Positions 46,740 to 56,070 are shown, numbered from the stretch's first letter. The stretch is 64,000 bases of DNA from Streptomyces sp. NBC_00250 (GCF_036192275.1 NZ_CP108088.1:6015501-6079500), one strand, 5' to 3'. Translations and numbers: made by a program. Notes: generated by a model from the sequence alone, not told the origin.

Positions 46740-49061
46740 CTAGCGGTCGGCCCGCGCCACGGCGAGCTCGTCCTCTTCCTCGTCCGCCTGCCGCTGCGGC
46801 AGCGGGGCGGGGTCCTCGGCCAGACGCGGCGACGGGGCCGGGGTGCGGTCGGCCACGGGGACCACGAGCGGCCGCGGCCGCTCCTCGCCGAGGAAGACCC
46901 GGCGGACGACCCGCTCGGCGGCGAAGCCGTCGTCCCACGAGCAGAACCGCTCACGGAAGGCCTGCCGCAGGGCGGCGGCCTGCTCGCCCTCCCAGGCGCC
47001 GCCGCGGAAGGCCTCGATCAGCTCGTCCTCGGTGGTGGTGATCACACCGGGGGTGTCACCGGGCTCACCGGAGAGCAGGTCGAAGGTCACACCGCGACAG
47101 GTCCGGTACATCTCCCAGTCGTCGGCGTACGTCACGATCGGCCGGTCGAGGTTGGCGTAGTCGAACATGATCGACGAGTAGTCGGTGATCAGCGCGTCCG
47201 CCGCCAGGCAGAGCTCCTCCACCGACGGGTGCCGCGACACGTCGACGAGCGCGCCGCGCTCGGCGAGGACGTTCAGCTCCGGGTCGCCGCCGTAGAAGTA
47301 GTGGGCGCGGACCAGCAGGACGTAGTCCGGGCCGAGTTCACGCGCGAAGCGGGCGAAGTCGAGGCGCGGGACGAAGGCGTCCTTCTGGTGGTCGCGCACG
47401 GTGGGCGCGTACAGGATCGCCTTCTTGCCGTGCCCGATGCCGAGTTCGCCGCGGATCCGGCGCACGTCCGCGGCGGTGGCGCGGTAGTAGACGTCGTTGC
47501 GCGGGTAGCCGGTGTTCAGGGTCCGGAAGGCGGCCGGGTAGACCCGCTCCCAGTGCTCGGTGGAGTGCTGGTTCGACGAGACGCTCCAGTCCCAGCGGTC
47601 CACCCGCTCCAGGAGCTTGTCGAAGTCCATGCTGCGGGCGACGGCCGGGTAGCCCTGCTGGTCCAGGCCCATCCGCTTGAGCGGGGTGCCGTGGTGGGTC
47701 TGCAGATGGATCTGGCCGGGGCGCTTGATCACGGCGTCCGGGAAGTTCACGTTGTTGACCAGGTACTTGGCCCGGGCCAGCGCCTTCCAGTAGCCGAAGG
47801 TGGCCGGGGCGATCCGCTTCAGGCCGGGCGGTGTGCTGCCGGCGTGCTCCTTGTTCACGACCCACACCCCGCGGATGCCGGGCGCGAGCTTCCTGGCGGC
47901 CTCGTGCACGGCGAGCGGGTTGCAGCTGGGCGTGCGGCCCCAGTACGCCGAGTACACGGCGAGGTTGTCGTCCACGGGGAGGCGGCGCTGCACGGCGTAG
48001 TAGGTGCGCAGGGCCTTGCGGCTGCCCCAGCGCTTGGACTTGCCGAGGACCCCGAAGGCCGTCTCGCGGGTGCCGTTGACCGTCTTGAGGGCCTCGAAGG
48101 CGGTGTACGAGCCGGTCCGCAGCACCTTGAACTTCAGGCCGACCATGCCGGGCGGCGGGGTGTAGCCCGCGGGCTCGTTCCGGCGGTAGGTCTTGCCGGC
48201 CTGCTTGAGGTAGGCGCGCCGGTGGCTGCGGGGTATTCGGAAGCCGCGGGCGAAGGTGAACAGGAAGTGGGAGACCATCCGCTCGAAGACGAGCTCGCGG
48301 TACGCGTCGAGGCCGGGCCGGCCTTCGAGGTAGTCGAAGACCCGCTGGTACTGGTCGAAGATCACGAAGTGCTTGCGCGGGGAGCTGCTGCGCATCGAGC
48401 TGCCCTGGCGGCGCTGGCGGTACTCGACGACCACGTACTCCAGGCCCGCGACGCGCTCGGCGGCGGCCATGGTCGTGTAGACCATGAGCGCGTCCTCGTA
48501 CAGGCCGTCGGTGAAGGTGTAGCCCTCGCCGGTGAAGAAGTCGCGGCGGTAGACGCGGTTCCAGACGACGGCGAAGATCCGCAGCAGTTCGAGCTGGTCG
48601 ACGGGGCGGACCACCCGGTCACGGATGTCGGCCAGGTACGGGCCGGTCTTGCTGGCCTCGACGCTGCCGTCCACATGGGTGCGGACGTGGTCGAACAGCA
48701 GGATCTCGGGGTCCTGGGCCTCGTCGAGGCGGTCGGCCATGGCCTGCAGGGAGCCGGGGCGGATCGAGTCGTCGCCGTCGATGAAGAGCAGGTAGTCGCC
48801 GCGGGCGTGCTCGACGCCGGTGTTGCGGGCGGCGCCGATGCCGCCGTTCTCGGCGCGGTGGACGGCGCGCACCCGCGGGTCGCGGGCGGCGAACTCGTCG
48901 ATGACGGCGCCGCTGCTGTCGAGGGAGCAGTCGTCGACCGCGATGACCTCGAAGTTCTCGTAACCCTGCGACGTCACCGACTCGAGGCACTCACGGATGT
49001 AGCCCTCGACCCCGTAGACAGGGATGATCACGCTGAATCTGGGGGTAGCTGCAGCCGTCAT
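46740..49061 (-). CDS. family-2 glycosyltransferase fused to TagF-like glycerophosphotransferase (773 aa)
   Basis: Residues ~8-230 are a GT-A family-2 domain: SVIIPVYGVEGYIRECLESV, VIAVDDCSLDSS, ENGGIGAARNTG, FIDGDDS (D-x-D). Residues ~350-740 are a CDP-glycerol glycerophosphotransferase domain: HHGTPLKRMG (about 455), SNQHSTEHW, TGYPRNDVYYRA and ITDYSSIMFDYANL (about 625). The C-terminus is a disordered Pro/Glu-rich tail. It likely extends a teichoic-acid-type or glycosyl-phosphate polymer at the membrane. It could use sugar phosphates rather than glycerol. Divergent from the 1202-residue relative. Confidence 0.9.
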   Translation of the reverse strand: MTAAATPRFSVIIPVYGVEGYIRECLESVTSQGYENFEVIAVDDCSLDSSGAVIDEFAARDPRVRAVHRAENGGIGAARNTGVEHARGDYLLFIDGDDSIRPGSLQAMADRLDEAQDPEILLFDHVRTHVDGSVEASKTGPYLADIRDRVVRPVDQLELLRIFAVVWNRVYRRDFFTGEGYTFTDGLYEDALMVYTTMAAAERVAGLEYVVVEYRQRRQGSSMRSSSPRKHFVIFDQYQRVFDYLEGRPGLDAYRELVFERMVSHFLFTFARGFRIPRSHRRAYLKQAGKTYRRNEPAGYTPPPGMVGLKFKVLRTGSYTAFEALKTVNGTRETAFGVLGKSKRWGSRKALRTYYAVQRRLPVDDNLAVYSAYWGRTPSCNPLAVHEAARKLAPGIRGVWVVNKEHAGSTPPGLKRIAPATFGYWKALARAKYLVNNVNFPDAVIKRPGQIHLQTHHGTPLKRMGLDQQGYPAVARSMDFDKLLERVDRWDWSVSSNQHSTEHWERVYPAAFRTLNTGYPRNDVYYRATAADVRRIRGELGIGHGKKAILYAPTVRDHQKDAFVPRLDFARFARELGPDYVLLVRAHYFYGGDPELNVLAERGALVDVSRHPSVEELCLAADALITDYSSIMFDYANLDRPIVTYADDWEMYRTCRGVTFDLLSGEPGDTPGVITTTEDELIEAFRGGAWEGEQAAALRQAFRERFCSWDDGFAAERVVRRVFLGEERPRPLVVPVADRTPAPSPRLAEDPAPLPQRQADEEEDELAVARADR

Positions 49062-49250
49062 GCCTTGTTGTCTCCTCAGTCGAACCGCTCAAATGAAGTA
49101 TGACAGGAGCGCTTCCGCGCCCCGGAGGCCGTGGGCGCCCACGGGCCGGGGGCTCCCGCCCACGTCACGGCCGTTTTGGCCCCCCGAGGGGCGGTCCGTC
49201 CGTTCGGTGATCCGGCGACGGATGGGTGATGTCGGACACAACGGCAGGAA

Positions 49251-49273
49251 AACGCCTGTGGTACGGATCGTCT
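49251..49273 (+). promoter_or_regulatory. sigma-E-type promoter (AAC-N17-TCT) upstream of the 1202-aa transferase
   Basis: AAC at 49251-49253 (in GGAAAAC), 17 bases, TCT at 49271-49273 (in CGTCTATT) fits the Streptomyces sigma-E rule AAC-N16/17-TCT. Transcription would start near 49281, giving a leader of about 200 bases. Confidence 0.6.
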
Positions 49274-49284
49274 ATTCTGGAGTG

Positions 49285-49451
49285 CTGCGGCGGCCGGGGA
49301 GGTCGCCGCAGAGTCGTATAGGCCGAGCGGAACCAGGTCTTGCCGAGGGCTGGGCGGGTTTTTCCCGGAGGGCGGAGACGCCCCTCATCGGTCCGCTGAA
49401 AAACCGAAAAGCACGCCCCGTCATCCCTCAGGCGCTCGAGCTCGTCGAGCG
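49285..49451 (+). other. structured leader of the 1202-aa transferase gene
   Basis: The 420-base gap 49062-49481 has no gene. In its right half, CTGCGGCG/CGCCGCAG (49285-49292 with 49304-49311) and CGCTCGA/TCGAGCG (49433-49439 with 49445-49451) can fold. No known riboswitch was recognised. The left half (49062-49250) holds the promoter of the divergent gene (GAGGAG ribosome site) and GC-rich sequence. Confidence 0.35.
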
Positions 49452-49481
49452 GGTCTGAAACGGAAAGGAACGCAGAACTAC

Positions 49482-52400
49482 ATGGCACCCCGGCTCAGCG
49501 TCATCGTCCCGATCTACAACGTGGCGCAGTACCTACCCGCCTGCCTCAACTCGTTGGCCGTGCAGACCTTCCAGGACCTGGAAGTGCTCATGATCGACGA
49601 CGGGTCCACCGACGAGTCCAACGGGATAGCGGCGGAGTTCGCGGCCAAGGACGCCCGCTTCCGGCTGATCCGCAAGGAGAACGCCGGCCTGGGTGCCGCC
49701 CGTAACACCGGCCTGGACAGCCTGGCGCCGGAGAGCGAGTTCCTCGCCTTCGTCGACAGCGACGACATGATCCCGCCGGACGCCTACCGGATGATGATCA
49801 GCAGCCTGGACGAGACCGGCTCCTCCTTCGCCACGGGCAACGTCGAGCACATCAACTCGACCAAGGTGTGGCAGTCCCCCATGCACCGCTTCCTCTCCCG
49901 TGGCGCGGTCAAGCGCACGCACGTCCGGAAGAAGCGCCAGCTCCTCACGGACCGGATCGCCTGCAACAAGGTGTTCCGGCGTGACTTCTGGGAGCAGCAC
50001 GCGCTGCGCTTCCCCGAGGGCGTGCTGTACGAGGACACCCCGGTCATCGTGCCGGCCCAGTACCTCGCCGAGTCCGTCGACATCATCAGCCAGGCCACGT
50101 ACTACTGGCGTCTGCGCGAGGGCGAGGCGAGCCCCTCGATCACCCAGCGCCGCAACGAGCCCAAGGCCGCCCGCGACCGCGCGTCCGCCGTGGAGTCCGT
50201 CAGCCGGTTCTTCGCCGCGCAGAAGGAGCCCCTCGCCGACTCGCTGAAGCGTGAGTACGACCACACCGTGCTCACCGGCGACCTGCGCATCTTCCTCAAC
50301 GTGCTGCCCGACGGCGACGAGGAGTACCGCACCGAGTTCCTGCGCGTGGCCAACAAGTACCTCGACCAGGTCGACCTCAAGACCCTCGACCGGCTCCCCA
50401 CGGCGCTGCGCGTCAAGTGGCTGCTCGTCCGCAAGCACGCCATGACCGAGATCCTCGAGTTCATCGAGGCGGAGCGGCTCGGCGAGCCCGTCGAGCTCGG
50501 CGGCGTCATCCGCAAGTACGCCAAGTACCCCTCGCTGGAATCCCACGGGAACCTGCTGCCGAAGAAGGTCCTGCGGGTCGACAAGGACCTCCAGCTGCGC
50601 TCCCCGCTGAAGGAGCTGTACTGGGAGGACGGCAAGCTGCGACTGGCCGGCCACGCCTGGATCGACCGCGTCGACCAGACGGGCAAGCGCAGCCTCGTCA
50701 AGCTGCTCCAGCTGAAGAAGGACGGCACCCAGCGCCGCATGCTCCTTCCGCTGAGCAACCTCTACAACCCCGAGGCCACCACCGGCTCCGGCCACAAGGG
50801 GCGGGGCCACAGCTTCGACTGGGCCGGCTGGGAGACGGTCATCGACCCGGCCCGGTTCCGCAAGGGCGACCAGTGGCAGGAAGGCCTCTGGCACGTGGGC
50901 ATGCGCGTCCTGTCCGGCGGTCTGGTGCGCTCCCGCTCCGTGCACTCGTACGGCTCGGACCACCTGACCTACCCGCCCTACCAGTGGCTCGACGACGACT
51001 ACCGGATGGTCCCGGAGATGCGCCGCGCGGCCCTCAAGCTGCGTGTCGAGAAGGTGCCGGTCCTGGTCACCGGCTTCGAGCCGTCCGGCGACGACATCCT
51101 CATCGAGGGCGACCTCCGCGAGCCCGTCGTCCCGGGCAGCGAGATATCCCTGCGCGTCACCAACCAGAACAGCGGCGAGGTGCTCCTCTACCCGGCGGAG
51201 CTCCTTTCGCCCGTCGGCGGGCGTACGCCGCTGCGCATGCGGGTTCCCCTGCGTGACATCGCCCTGCTGCCGGAGCACCTGGACACCGCCGAGGCCCGCG
51301 CCGCCGGTGGCGCCGACCCGGCGAAGCTGATGCGCCGCAACTGGAGCACCCAGATACAGGTCGACGAGCCGGCGAAGGACCCGCGCCGGTTCCGCGTCGT
51401 CGTCCGGGACGGTCTCGCCGACCTCCAGGTCCGCCTGCCCGAGGCGTTCGGCGAGGAGGCCCCGCTGAACGAGGTGGCCGTCCTCTCCGGCGCCAACGGC
51501 TATCTGAAGTTCTCCGGCCGCCCGCTGCGCGCCAAGATCACCGACATCGCCGAGGCCGACGGGGTGTTCACGATCCGCGGTACGGCCCCGGTGGAGCTGG
51601 ACGGCCACCACCTGGTCGTCAGCGCCAAGAACCGCTTCGACGAGAAGACGGTCCCGCTGACCGCCCACGAGGACGGGACCTTCGAGGCGTCCTTCCGCCC
51701 CTCCACCATGTCGGGTGCCGACGGCAGGCTGCCGCTGAAGGCCGGCCGCTGGGTGTTCCGCCTGGAGGGTTCCGGCGACGAGCCGTCGATCCCGCTCGTC
51801 GTGGACCGCCTCGCCGCGACGCAGTTCCCGCTGGAGGGCACGCACAACGGCCGCGAGTACCAGCTCGAAGTCCACTGGCAGGACCACCCGCAGCTCAACT
51901 GCAAGACCGACCTCTCGGCCATGGAGAAGGGCGCCAACCGCCAGTACCAGCTGCGCCAGGAGGTCTACGAGGCCGGCCGCGAGCTGCCGCTGCGCGACTC
52001 GGTGCTGTACATCAGCTACAACGGCAAGCAGTTCTCGGACAGCCCGCGCGCCGTCCACGAGGAGCTGCTGCGCCGCGGTGCGGACGTCGAGCACCTGTGG
52101 CTGGTCCGGGACGGCCAGGTCGAGCTCCCCGACACGGTGAAGGCCGTCAAGTTCCAGGGCAAGGACTGGTACGAGGCGCTGGCCCGCTCGCGCTACATCG
52201 TCACCAACGCCCACCTTCCGCACTGGATCAAGCGGCGGCCGGGCCAGGTGATCGTGCAGGCCTGGCACGGCACGATGCTGAAGAAGATCGGCCTCGACAT
52301 CGACGCGCCGAAGTTCGACCCGAACTACCACGAGCGGCTGGTCCAGGAGGCGGCGAACTGGAACATCCTCGTCTCGTCCAACCGCTTCAGCACGCCGATC

Positions 52401-53090
52401 CTGAAGCGGGCCATGGGCTACGACGGGCTGATCGCCGAGACGGGCTACCCGCGCAACGACTACCTGTACGCCGAGGACCGCGACGAGCGGGCCCGCGAGG
52501 TGAGGGAGAAGCTGGGGCTGCCCGAGGGCAAGAAGGTCGTGCTGTACGCGCCGACCTGGCGTGACGACCTCTCGCACAGCCGCGGCCAGTTCAAGTTCGA
52601 CCTCCGGGTCGACCTCGAGGACGCCCGCCGCCGACTGGGGGACGACCACGTCTTCCTGATCCGGCGTCACTCCAACATCGTGGACAGCATCCCCGGTGCC
52701 GGTAACGGCTTCGTCTTCGACGTCTCCGAGTACCCCGACATCGCGGACCTCTACGTGGCCGCCGACATCATGATCACGGACTACTCCTCGGTCATGTTCG
52801 ACTACGCCCACCTGCGTCGCCCGATGCTGTTCTTCACGTACGACCTGGAGCACTACCGCGACAAGCTGCGCGGGTTCTACTTCGACTTCGAGAACGACGC
52901 CCCGGGCCCGCTGGTCGACAACTCGAACGACCTGCTCCAGGCCATCCGGGAGATCGACGAGGTCGAGGTCGAGTACCGGGAGAAGTACGACGAGTTCCAC
53001 CACCAGTTCTGCGACCTCGACGACGGTCACGCGTCGGCGCGGCTGGCCGACCTGATGTTCAAGATCGCCGAGGAGGGCGCGCCGCTGTAG
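49482..53090 (+). CDS. family-2 glycosyltransferase, beta modules and TagF-like transferase in one 1202-aa protein
   Basis: Residues ~1-240 are a GT-A domain: SVIVPIYNVAQYLPACLNSL, LMIDDGSTDES, ENAGLGAARNTG, FVDSDDM. Residues ~355-780 are beta-rich modules without a known motif (DGTFEASFRPSTMSG, KAGRWVFRLEG). Residues ~800-1200 are the TagF-like part: AWHGTMLKKIG (about 927), SSNRFSTPILKRA, TGYPRNDYLY, ITDYSSVMFDYAH (about 1098). It probably builds an anionic glycopolymer of the (spore) wall, comparable to the PdtA/TagF-like genes near mre in S. coelicolor. ATG at 49482 with AAAGGA. Confidence 0.88.
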   Translation: MAPRLSVIVPIYNVAQYLPACLNSLAVQTFQDLEVLMIDDGSTDESNGIAAEFAAKDARFRLIRKENAGLGAARNTGLDSLAPESEFLAFVDSDDMIPPDAYRMMISSLDETGSSFATGNVEHINSTKVWQSPMHRFLSRGAVKRTHVRKKRQLLTDRIACNKVFRRDFWEQHALRFPEGVLYEDTPVIVPAQYLAESVDIISQATYYWRLREGEASPSITQRRNEPKAARDRASAVESVSRFFAAQKEPLADSLKREYDHTVLTGDLRIFLNVLPDGDEEYRTEFLRVANKYLDQVDLKTLDRLPTALRVKWLLVRKHAMTEILEFIEAERLGEPVELGGVIRKYAKYPSLESHGNLLPKKVLRVDKDLQLRSPLKELYWEDGKLRLAGHAWIDRVDQTGKRSLVKLLQLKKDGTQRRMLLPLSNLYNPEATTGSGHKGRGHSFDWAGWETVIDPARFRKGDQWQEGLWHVGMRVLSGGLVRSRSVHSYGSDHLTYPPYQWLDDDYRMVPEMRRAALKLRVEKVPVLVTGFEPSGDDILIEGDLREPVVPGSEISLRVTNQNSGEVLLYPAELLSPVGGRTPLRMRVPLRDIALLPEHLDTAEARAAGGADPAKLMRRNWSTQIQVDEPAKDPRRFRVVVRDGLADLQVRLPEAFGEEAPLNEVAVLSGANGYLKFSGRPLRAKITDIAEADGVFTIRGTAPVELDGHHLVVSAKNRFDEKTVPLTAHEDGTFEASFRPSTMSGADGRLPLKAGRWVFRLEGSGDEPSIPLVVDRLAATQFPLEGTHNGREYQLEVHWQDHPQLNCKTDLSAMEKGANRQYQLRQEVYEAGRELPLRDSVLYISYNGKQFSDSPRAVHEELLRRGADVEHLWLVRDGQVELPDTVKAVKFQGKDWYEALARSRYIVTNAHLPHWIKRRPGQVIVQAWHGTMLKKIGLDIDAPKFDPNYHERLVQEAANWNILVSSNRFSTPILKRAMGYDGLIAETGYPRNDYLYAEDRDERAREVREKLGLPEGKKVVLYAPTWRDDLSHSRGQFKFDLRVDLEDARRRLGDDHVFLIRRHSNIVDSIPGAGNGFVFDVSEYPDIADLYVAADIMITDYSSVMFDYAHLRRPMLFFTYDLEHYRDKLRGFYFDFENDAPGPLVDNSNDLLQAIREIDEVEVEYREKYDEFHHQFCDLDDGHASARLADLMFKIAEEGAPL

Positions 53091-53112
53091 GCGGTGCCCC
53101 GGGCGTACGGAA

Positions 53113-53150
53113 GAGCCCCGGTCCGCAGGTCTCCCTGCGGGCCGGGGCTC
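53113..53150. terminator. stem-loop between convergent transferase genes
   Basis: A 17-base stem with one T-G pair (53113-53129 with 53134-53150) and TCTC loop. Confidence 0.75.
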
Positions 53151-53186
53151 CGTCGTACGGGCCGGGACCCGTCTACCGCTCGCCGG

Positions 53187-55211
53187 TCACTTCTTGTCGA
53201 TGATCTTCAGCGAGAGCTGGCCGTTGCTGGAGAAGTACGGACGCAGCTCGTACTTCTGGACGCCGGCGACGGCGGTGGGGACGGCGGACAGCCGGTTGCG
53301 CCAGCCGCTCTTCGGCTTGGTGTCCGCCGCGGCCGCGGCCGGCGCGCCGGACGCCTTCACCACCGGGTACGGGTAGGTGAAGACGCTCATCGGGGTGAGC
53401 ACGTCGGTGGCCAGCTTGCAGACGCGGATCCGGGCGGAGTTCCGGTCCGGCAGCAGCCAGAAGTCCCAGATGTCCTCGGTGCCGGGCTGGTGGAGGCGGG
53501 CCGCGGCGGCGTTCTCCAGGGAGGCCGTGAAGCGCCCGTCGGCGCCGACCTTCACCGGGAAGGTGAAGTTCTTGTCGGCCTCCTTGCGGTGGACGGCCTC
53601 GATCACGCTGTTCTTGCCGGGCTCGGCGCCCCAGGCCGCGGCGTCGATGACGATCGAGGTGGCGCCGGCCTTCAGGCCCGCGACCTCGACGTGCTCGGCG
53701 CGCACCCGGCTCTGCACCCGCAGGGTGCCGTCCGTGTGGTCGTGCGGCAGCAGCACGGAGAGGGCGGGGCCCTCGGTGCGGGGCAGCTTCAGCGACAGCA
53801 TCTGGAGGGTGTCGCAGCCGGCCGACCGCAGCGGCATGTCGAAGCCGGCGGCGCGGATCGCCAGCTCCCAGTCGCCCTCGACGAGCATGCCGAGCGCGGG
53901 GACGAGCGCCTCGCCGCCGATGAGGGGGAGGACGACCTCGTCGGCCTTCTTGCGGATGTCCTTGCAGACCAGCTCGGCGTCGCTGCCGGCGGGCAGCCCC
54001 TCGACCTTCACCCGGACGTCGCCCTGCGGGGTGACCACGGCGGTGGCCGTGCGGGGGATGGCCCGGCGGGCCCGCATGGTCTCCACGAGCTGCTCGAAGC
54101 GCTTGACCGTCTCGGCCTCCTGGAAGCGGACCACGTTGGCCACCGCGGCGGCCGCCATCTTCCGGCGCAGGTCCTCGTCGGCGATCAGCTTCTCGATGTG
54201 CGCGGCGAGCGCCTTCTTGTCGCCGAGCGGCACGACGTAGCCGTCCTCGCCCTGCGTGATGATGTTGCGCGGGCCGTGCGGCGCGTCGTAGGCGACCACC
54301 GGCAGGCCGGCCGCCATCGCCTCGACGGTGACGTTGCCGAAGGCCTCCAGGCGGGAGGGGAGGACGAACACGGACGCCTTGGCGAACTCCGGGGTGACCG
54401 GGGTGGCCGGGCCCATCAGGAAGACCTGGTTGTTGCTGTCCGTGTCGTCGATCTGCTTGCGCAGCTTGCCGTGCTCGGGGCCGGAGCCGTAGATCCGCAG
54501 GCTCCAGTCCGGGTGGCGCGGCGCCACGCTGGAGAAGGCCTCGATGAGGTCGTTGAAGCCCTTGTGCGGCTTGAGCAGGCCGGCGGTGACGACGATCTTG
54601 TTGTCGCCGGTGGACATCTGGCCCTCGTGGGCCGGGATGCAGTTGGGCATCGGGGAGAGCAGGTGGCTCACGGCGGGGACGACCCCGGCGATGGTCCGGC
54701 ACTCGTCCGGCGTCGGCGCGGTGATCGCGTCCATCTTCGGGTACGCGTCCTTGAAGAGGGCGTCCCGGATGTGCGGGCCGTACTGCGCGGGCCGCGAGTG
54801 CTCCATCGCGACCTTCAGGAAGTCGCGGTCCGCGTAGGCCAGCATGATGGTGATCTTGGGGTTGTTGCTGACCACGACGTCGGCGTCGGTCGTGGCCAGG
54901 TACTCCAGGAGCCGCTTCTCTGCCAGACGGCTGATCCACGGCTTCTTGTCCGTGGGCTCGTTCGGGTAGATGTGCGGGAAGACCTCGATCATCGGGTCGT
55001 CACCGTCGTACGTGTGGGAGTGCTTCCGCATGTCGGAGAGGGCGAGGGTCTTCACCCGGGGGTCGAGCGGGAAGAACGCCTGGTCACGGTTGCGGCGGAG
55101 GGAGACCAGCTCGACCTCGTGGTGGTCCGCGAGCGCCTTGGCCAGGTTATGGATCGCGCTCACCACGCCGCCGATGTGACAGCGGTCTACCAGGATGAAG
55201 GATATTTTCAC
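53187..55211 (-). CDS. family-4 glycosyltransferase with C-terminal beta domain
   Basis: A 674-residue protein. The GT-B domain (about 1-385) starts VKISFILVDRCHIGGVVSAIHNLA (acceptor loop with GGV), and has NKIVVTAGLLKPHKGFNDLIEAFS, RIYGSGPEHGKL and the donor motif VLPSRLEAFGNVTVEAMAAGLPVVA with the E-x7-E pair. Residues ~390-674 form beta-sandwich-like sequence (DGRFTASLENAAA, ELRPYFSSNGQLSLKII) similar in style to the middle of the 1202-aa protein. The GTG at 55211 has GAGG upstream. It probably adds a sugar in the same polymer pathway. Confidence 0.88.
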   Translation of the reverse strand: MKISFILVDRCHIGGVVSAIHNLAKALADHHEVELVSLRRNRDQAFFPLDPRVKTLALSDMRKHSHTYDGDDPMIEVFPHIYPNEPTDKKPWISRLAEKRLLEYLATTDADVVVSNNPKITIMLAYADRDFLKVAMEHSRPAQYGPHIRDALFKDAYPKMDAITAPTPDECRTIAGVVPAVSHLLSPMPNCIPAHEGQMSTGDNKIVVTAGLLKPHKGFNDLIEAFSSVAPRHPDWSLRIYGSGPEHGKLRKQIDDTDSNNQVFLMGPATPVTPEFAKASVFVLPSRLEAFGNVTVEAMAAGLPVVAYDAPHGPRNIITQGEDGYVVPLGDKKALAAHIEKLIADEDLRRKMAAAAVANVVRFQEAETVKRFEQLVETMRARRAIPRTATAVVTPQGDVRVKVEGLPAGSDAELVCKDIRKKADEVVLPLIGGEALVPALGMLVEGDWELAIRAAGFDMPLRSAGCDTLQMLSLKLPRTEGPALSVLLPHDHTDGTLRVQSRVRAEHVEVAGLKAGATSIVIDAAAWGAEPGKNSVIEAVHRKEADKNFTFPVKVGADGRFTASLENAAAARLHQPGTEDIWDFWLLPDRNSARIRVCKLATDVLTPMSVFTYPYPVVKASGAPAAAAADTKPKSGWRNRLSAVPTAVAGVQKYELRPYFSSNGQLSLKIIDKK

Positions 55212-55434
55212 GCCGAGCCTCGATGTCTGCGTAAGTTGGGGACCCCTGGGGGGAGGGGCGTGCGGGACGTGCGGGCGAGCACGGAGGTGACGCACCTTAG
55301 GTTACGGGGCCGTGCCCGGGAAGCGGGGCCGGTCCGTCCGCACCGCCTTTTCACGGACGCGTCCACCGCGTAACGCCTTGGTGACGGCCTGTGGAACGGG
55401 AAACCCCCGGCCTGGCAGAGGCGTCGTTCTGGGC

Positions 55435-56070
55435 ATGAACACGGAAAACCCGGGCTGTCTCACGGGAGTGGCGCGCGCCATCGCCCTCGTCGTCGTCCTT
55501 CCCGTCCGGCTGGTCTGGGACGCCCTGGCCTACTGCCTCCGGCAGCTCTGGCGCTGGATCCTCGCCCCGGTCGGCCGAGCCCTGGGATGGCTCATCCACC
55601 ACCTCCTCGTGATCCCGCTGCAGTGGCTGTGGGAATGGATCCTGGTCCCGGTCGGCCGCGTCCTCGGCCGCCTCCTCCACTACATCCTGGTCATCCCGCT
55701 GCAGTGGCTGTGGGAATGGGTCCTCGTCCCCGTCGGCAAGGCCCTGTGGTGGGTCGTCGACCTCCTCCTCGTCACCCCGCTCACCTGGCTCTGGCGGCAC
55801 CTGCTCGGCCCCGTCTGCCGCTCGGTCGGCGCCGCCCTCGCCTGGGCCTGGCGGATCGCCGGAGTGGTCGCGCGGGCGATCGGCCGGGCGATCCGCTGGG
55901 TGCTGTGGAACGCCGTCGGCCGCCCCCTCGCCTGGGTGTACCGGGCGATCCTCACCCCGGTCGGACACTGGCTCCGGACCTGGGTGTGGGAACCCCTCGC
56001 CACCGTCGGCCGGGCCGTCCGCGCCGCCGCCCGGGAGGTGCGGACCGCCCTCTTCGGCGGCCCCCGCTGA
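55435..56070 (+). CDS. Trp-rich membrane protein made of 27-residue repeats
   Basis: A 211-residue protein with no recognised family. After a hydrophobic start (VARAIALVVVLPVRLVWDALAYC), three 27-residue units follow: 55537-55617, 55618-55698 and 55699-55779. The consensus is L-x-W-L-W-x-W-(I/V)-L-x-P-V-G-(R/K), ten residues, L-V-I-P. Two or three degenerate units follow (LTWLWRHLLGPVC, LAWVYRAILTPVG, LRTWVWEPLATVG). Each unit gives an amphipathic or membrane helix broken by P-V-G; Arg residues recur on one face. ATG at 55435, no clear ribosome site. It lies just past the transferase island. Function unknown. Confidence 0.7.
   Translation: MNTENPGCLTGVARAIALVVVLPVRLVWDALAYCLRQLWRWILAPVGRALGWLIHHLLVIPLQWLWEWILVPVGRVLGRLLHYILVIPLQWLWEWVLVPVGKALWWVVDLLLVTPLTWLWRHLLGPVCRSVGAALAWAWRIAGVVARAIGRAIRWVLWNAVGRPLAWVYRAILTPVGHWLRTWVWEPLATVGRAVRAAAREVRTALFGGPR

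Noticed and set aside
49533..53030. 1165-residue open frame opposite the 1202-aa transferase
   Set aside because: Same codon-shadow effect; no motifs.
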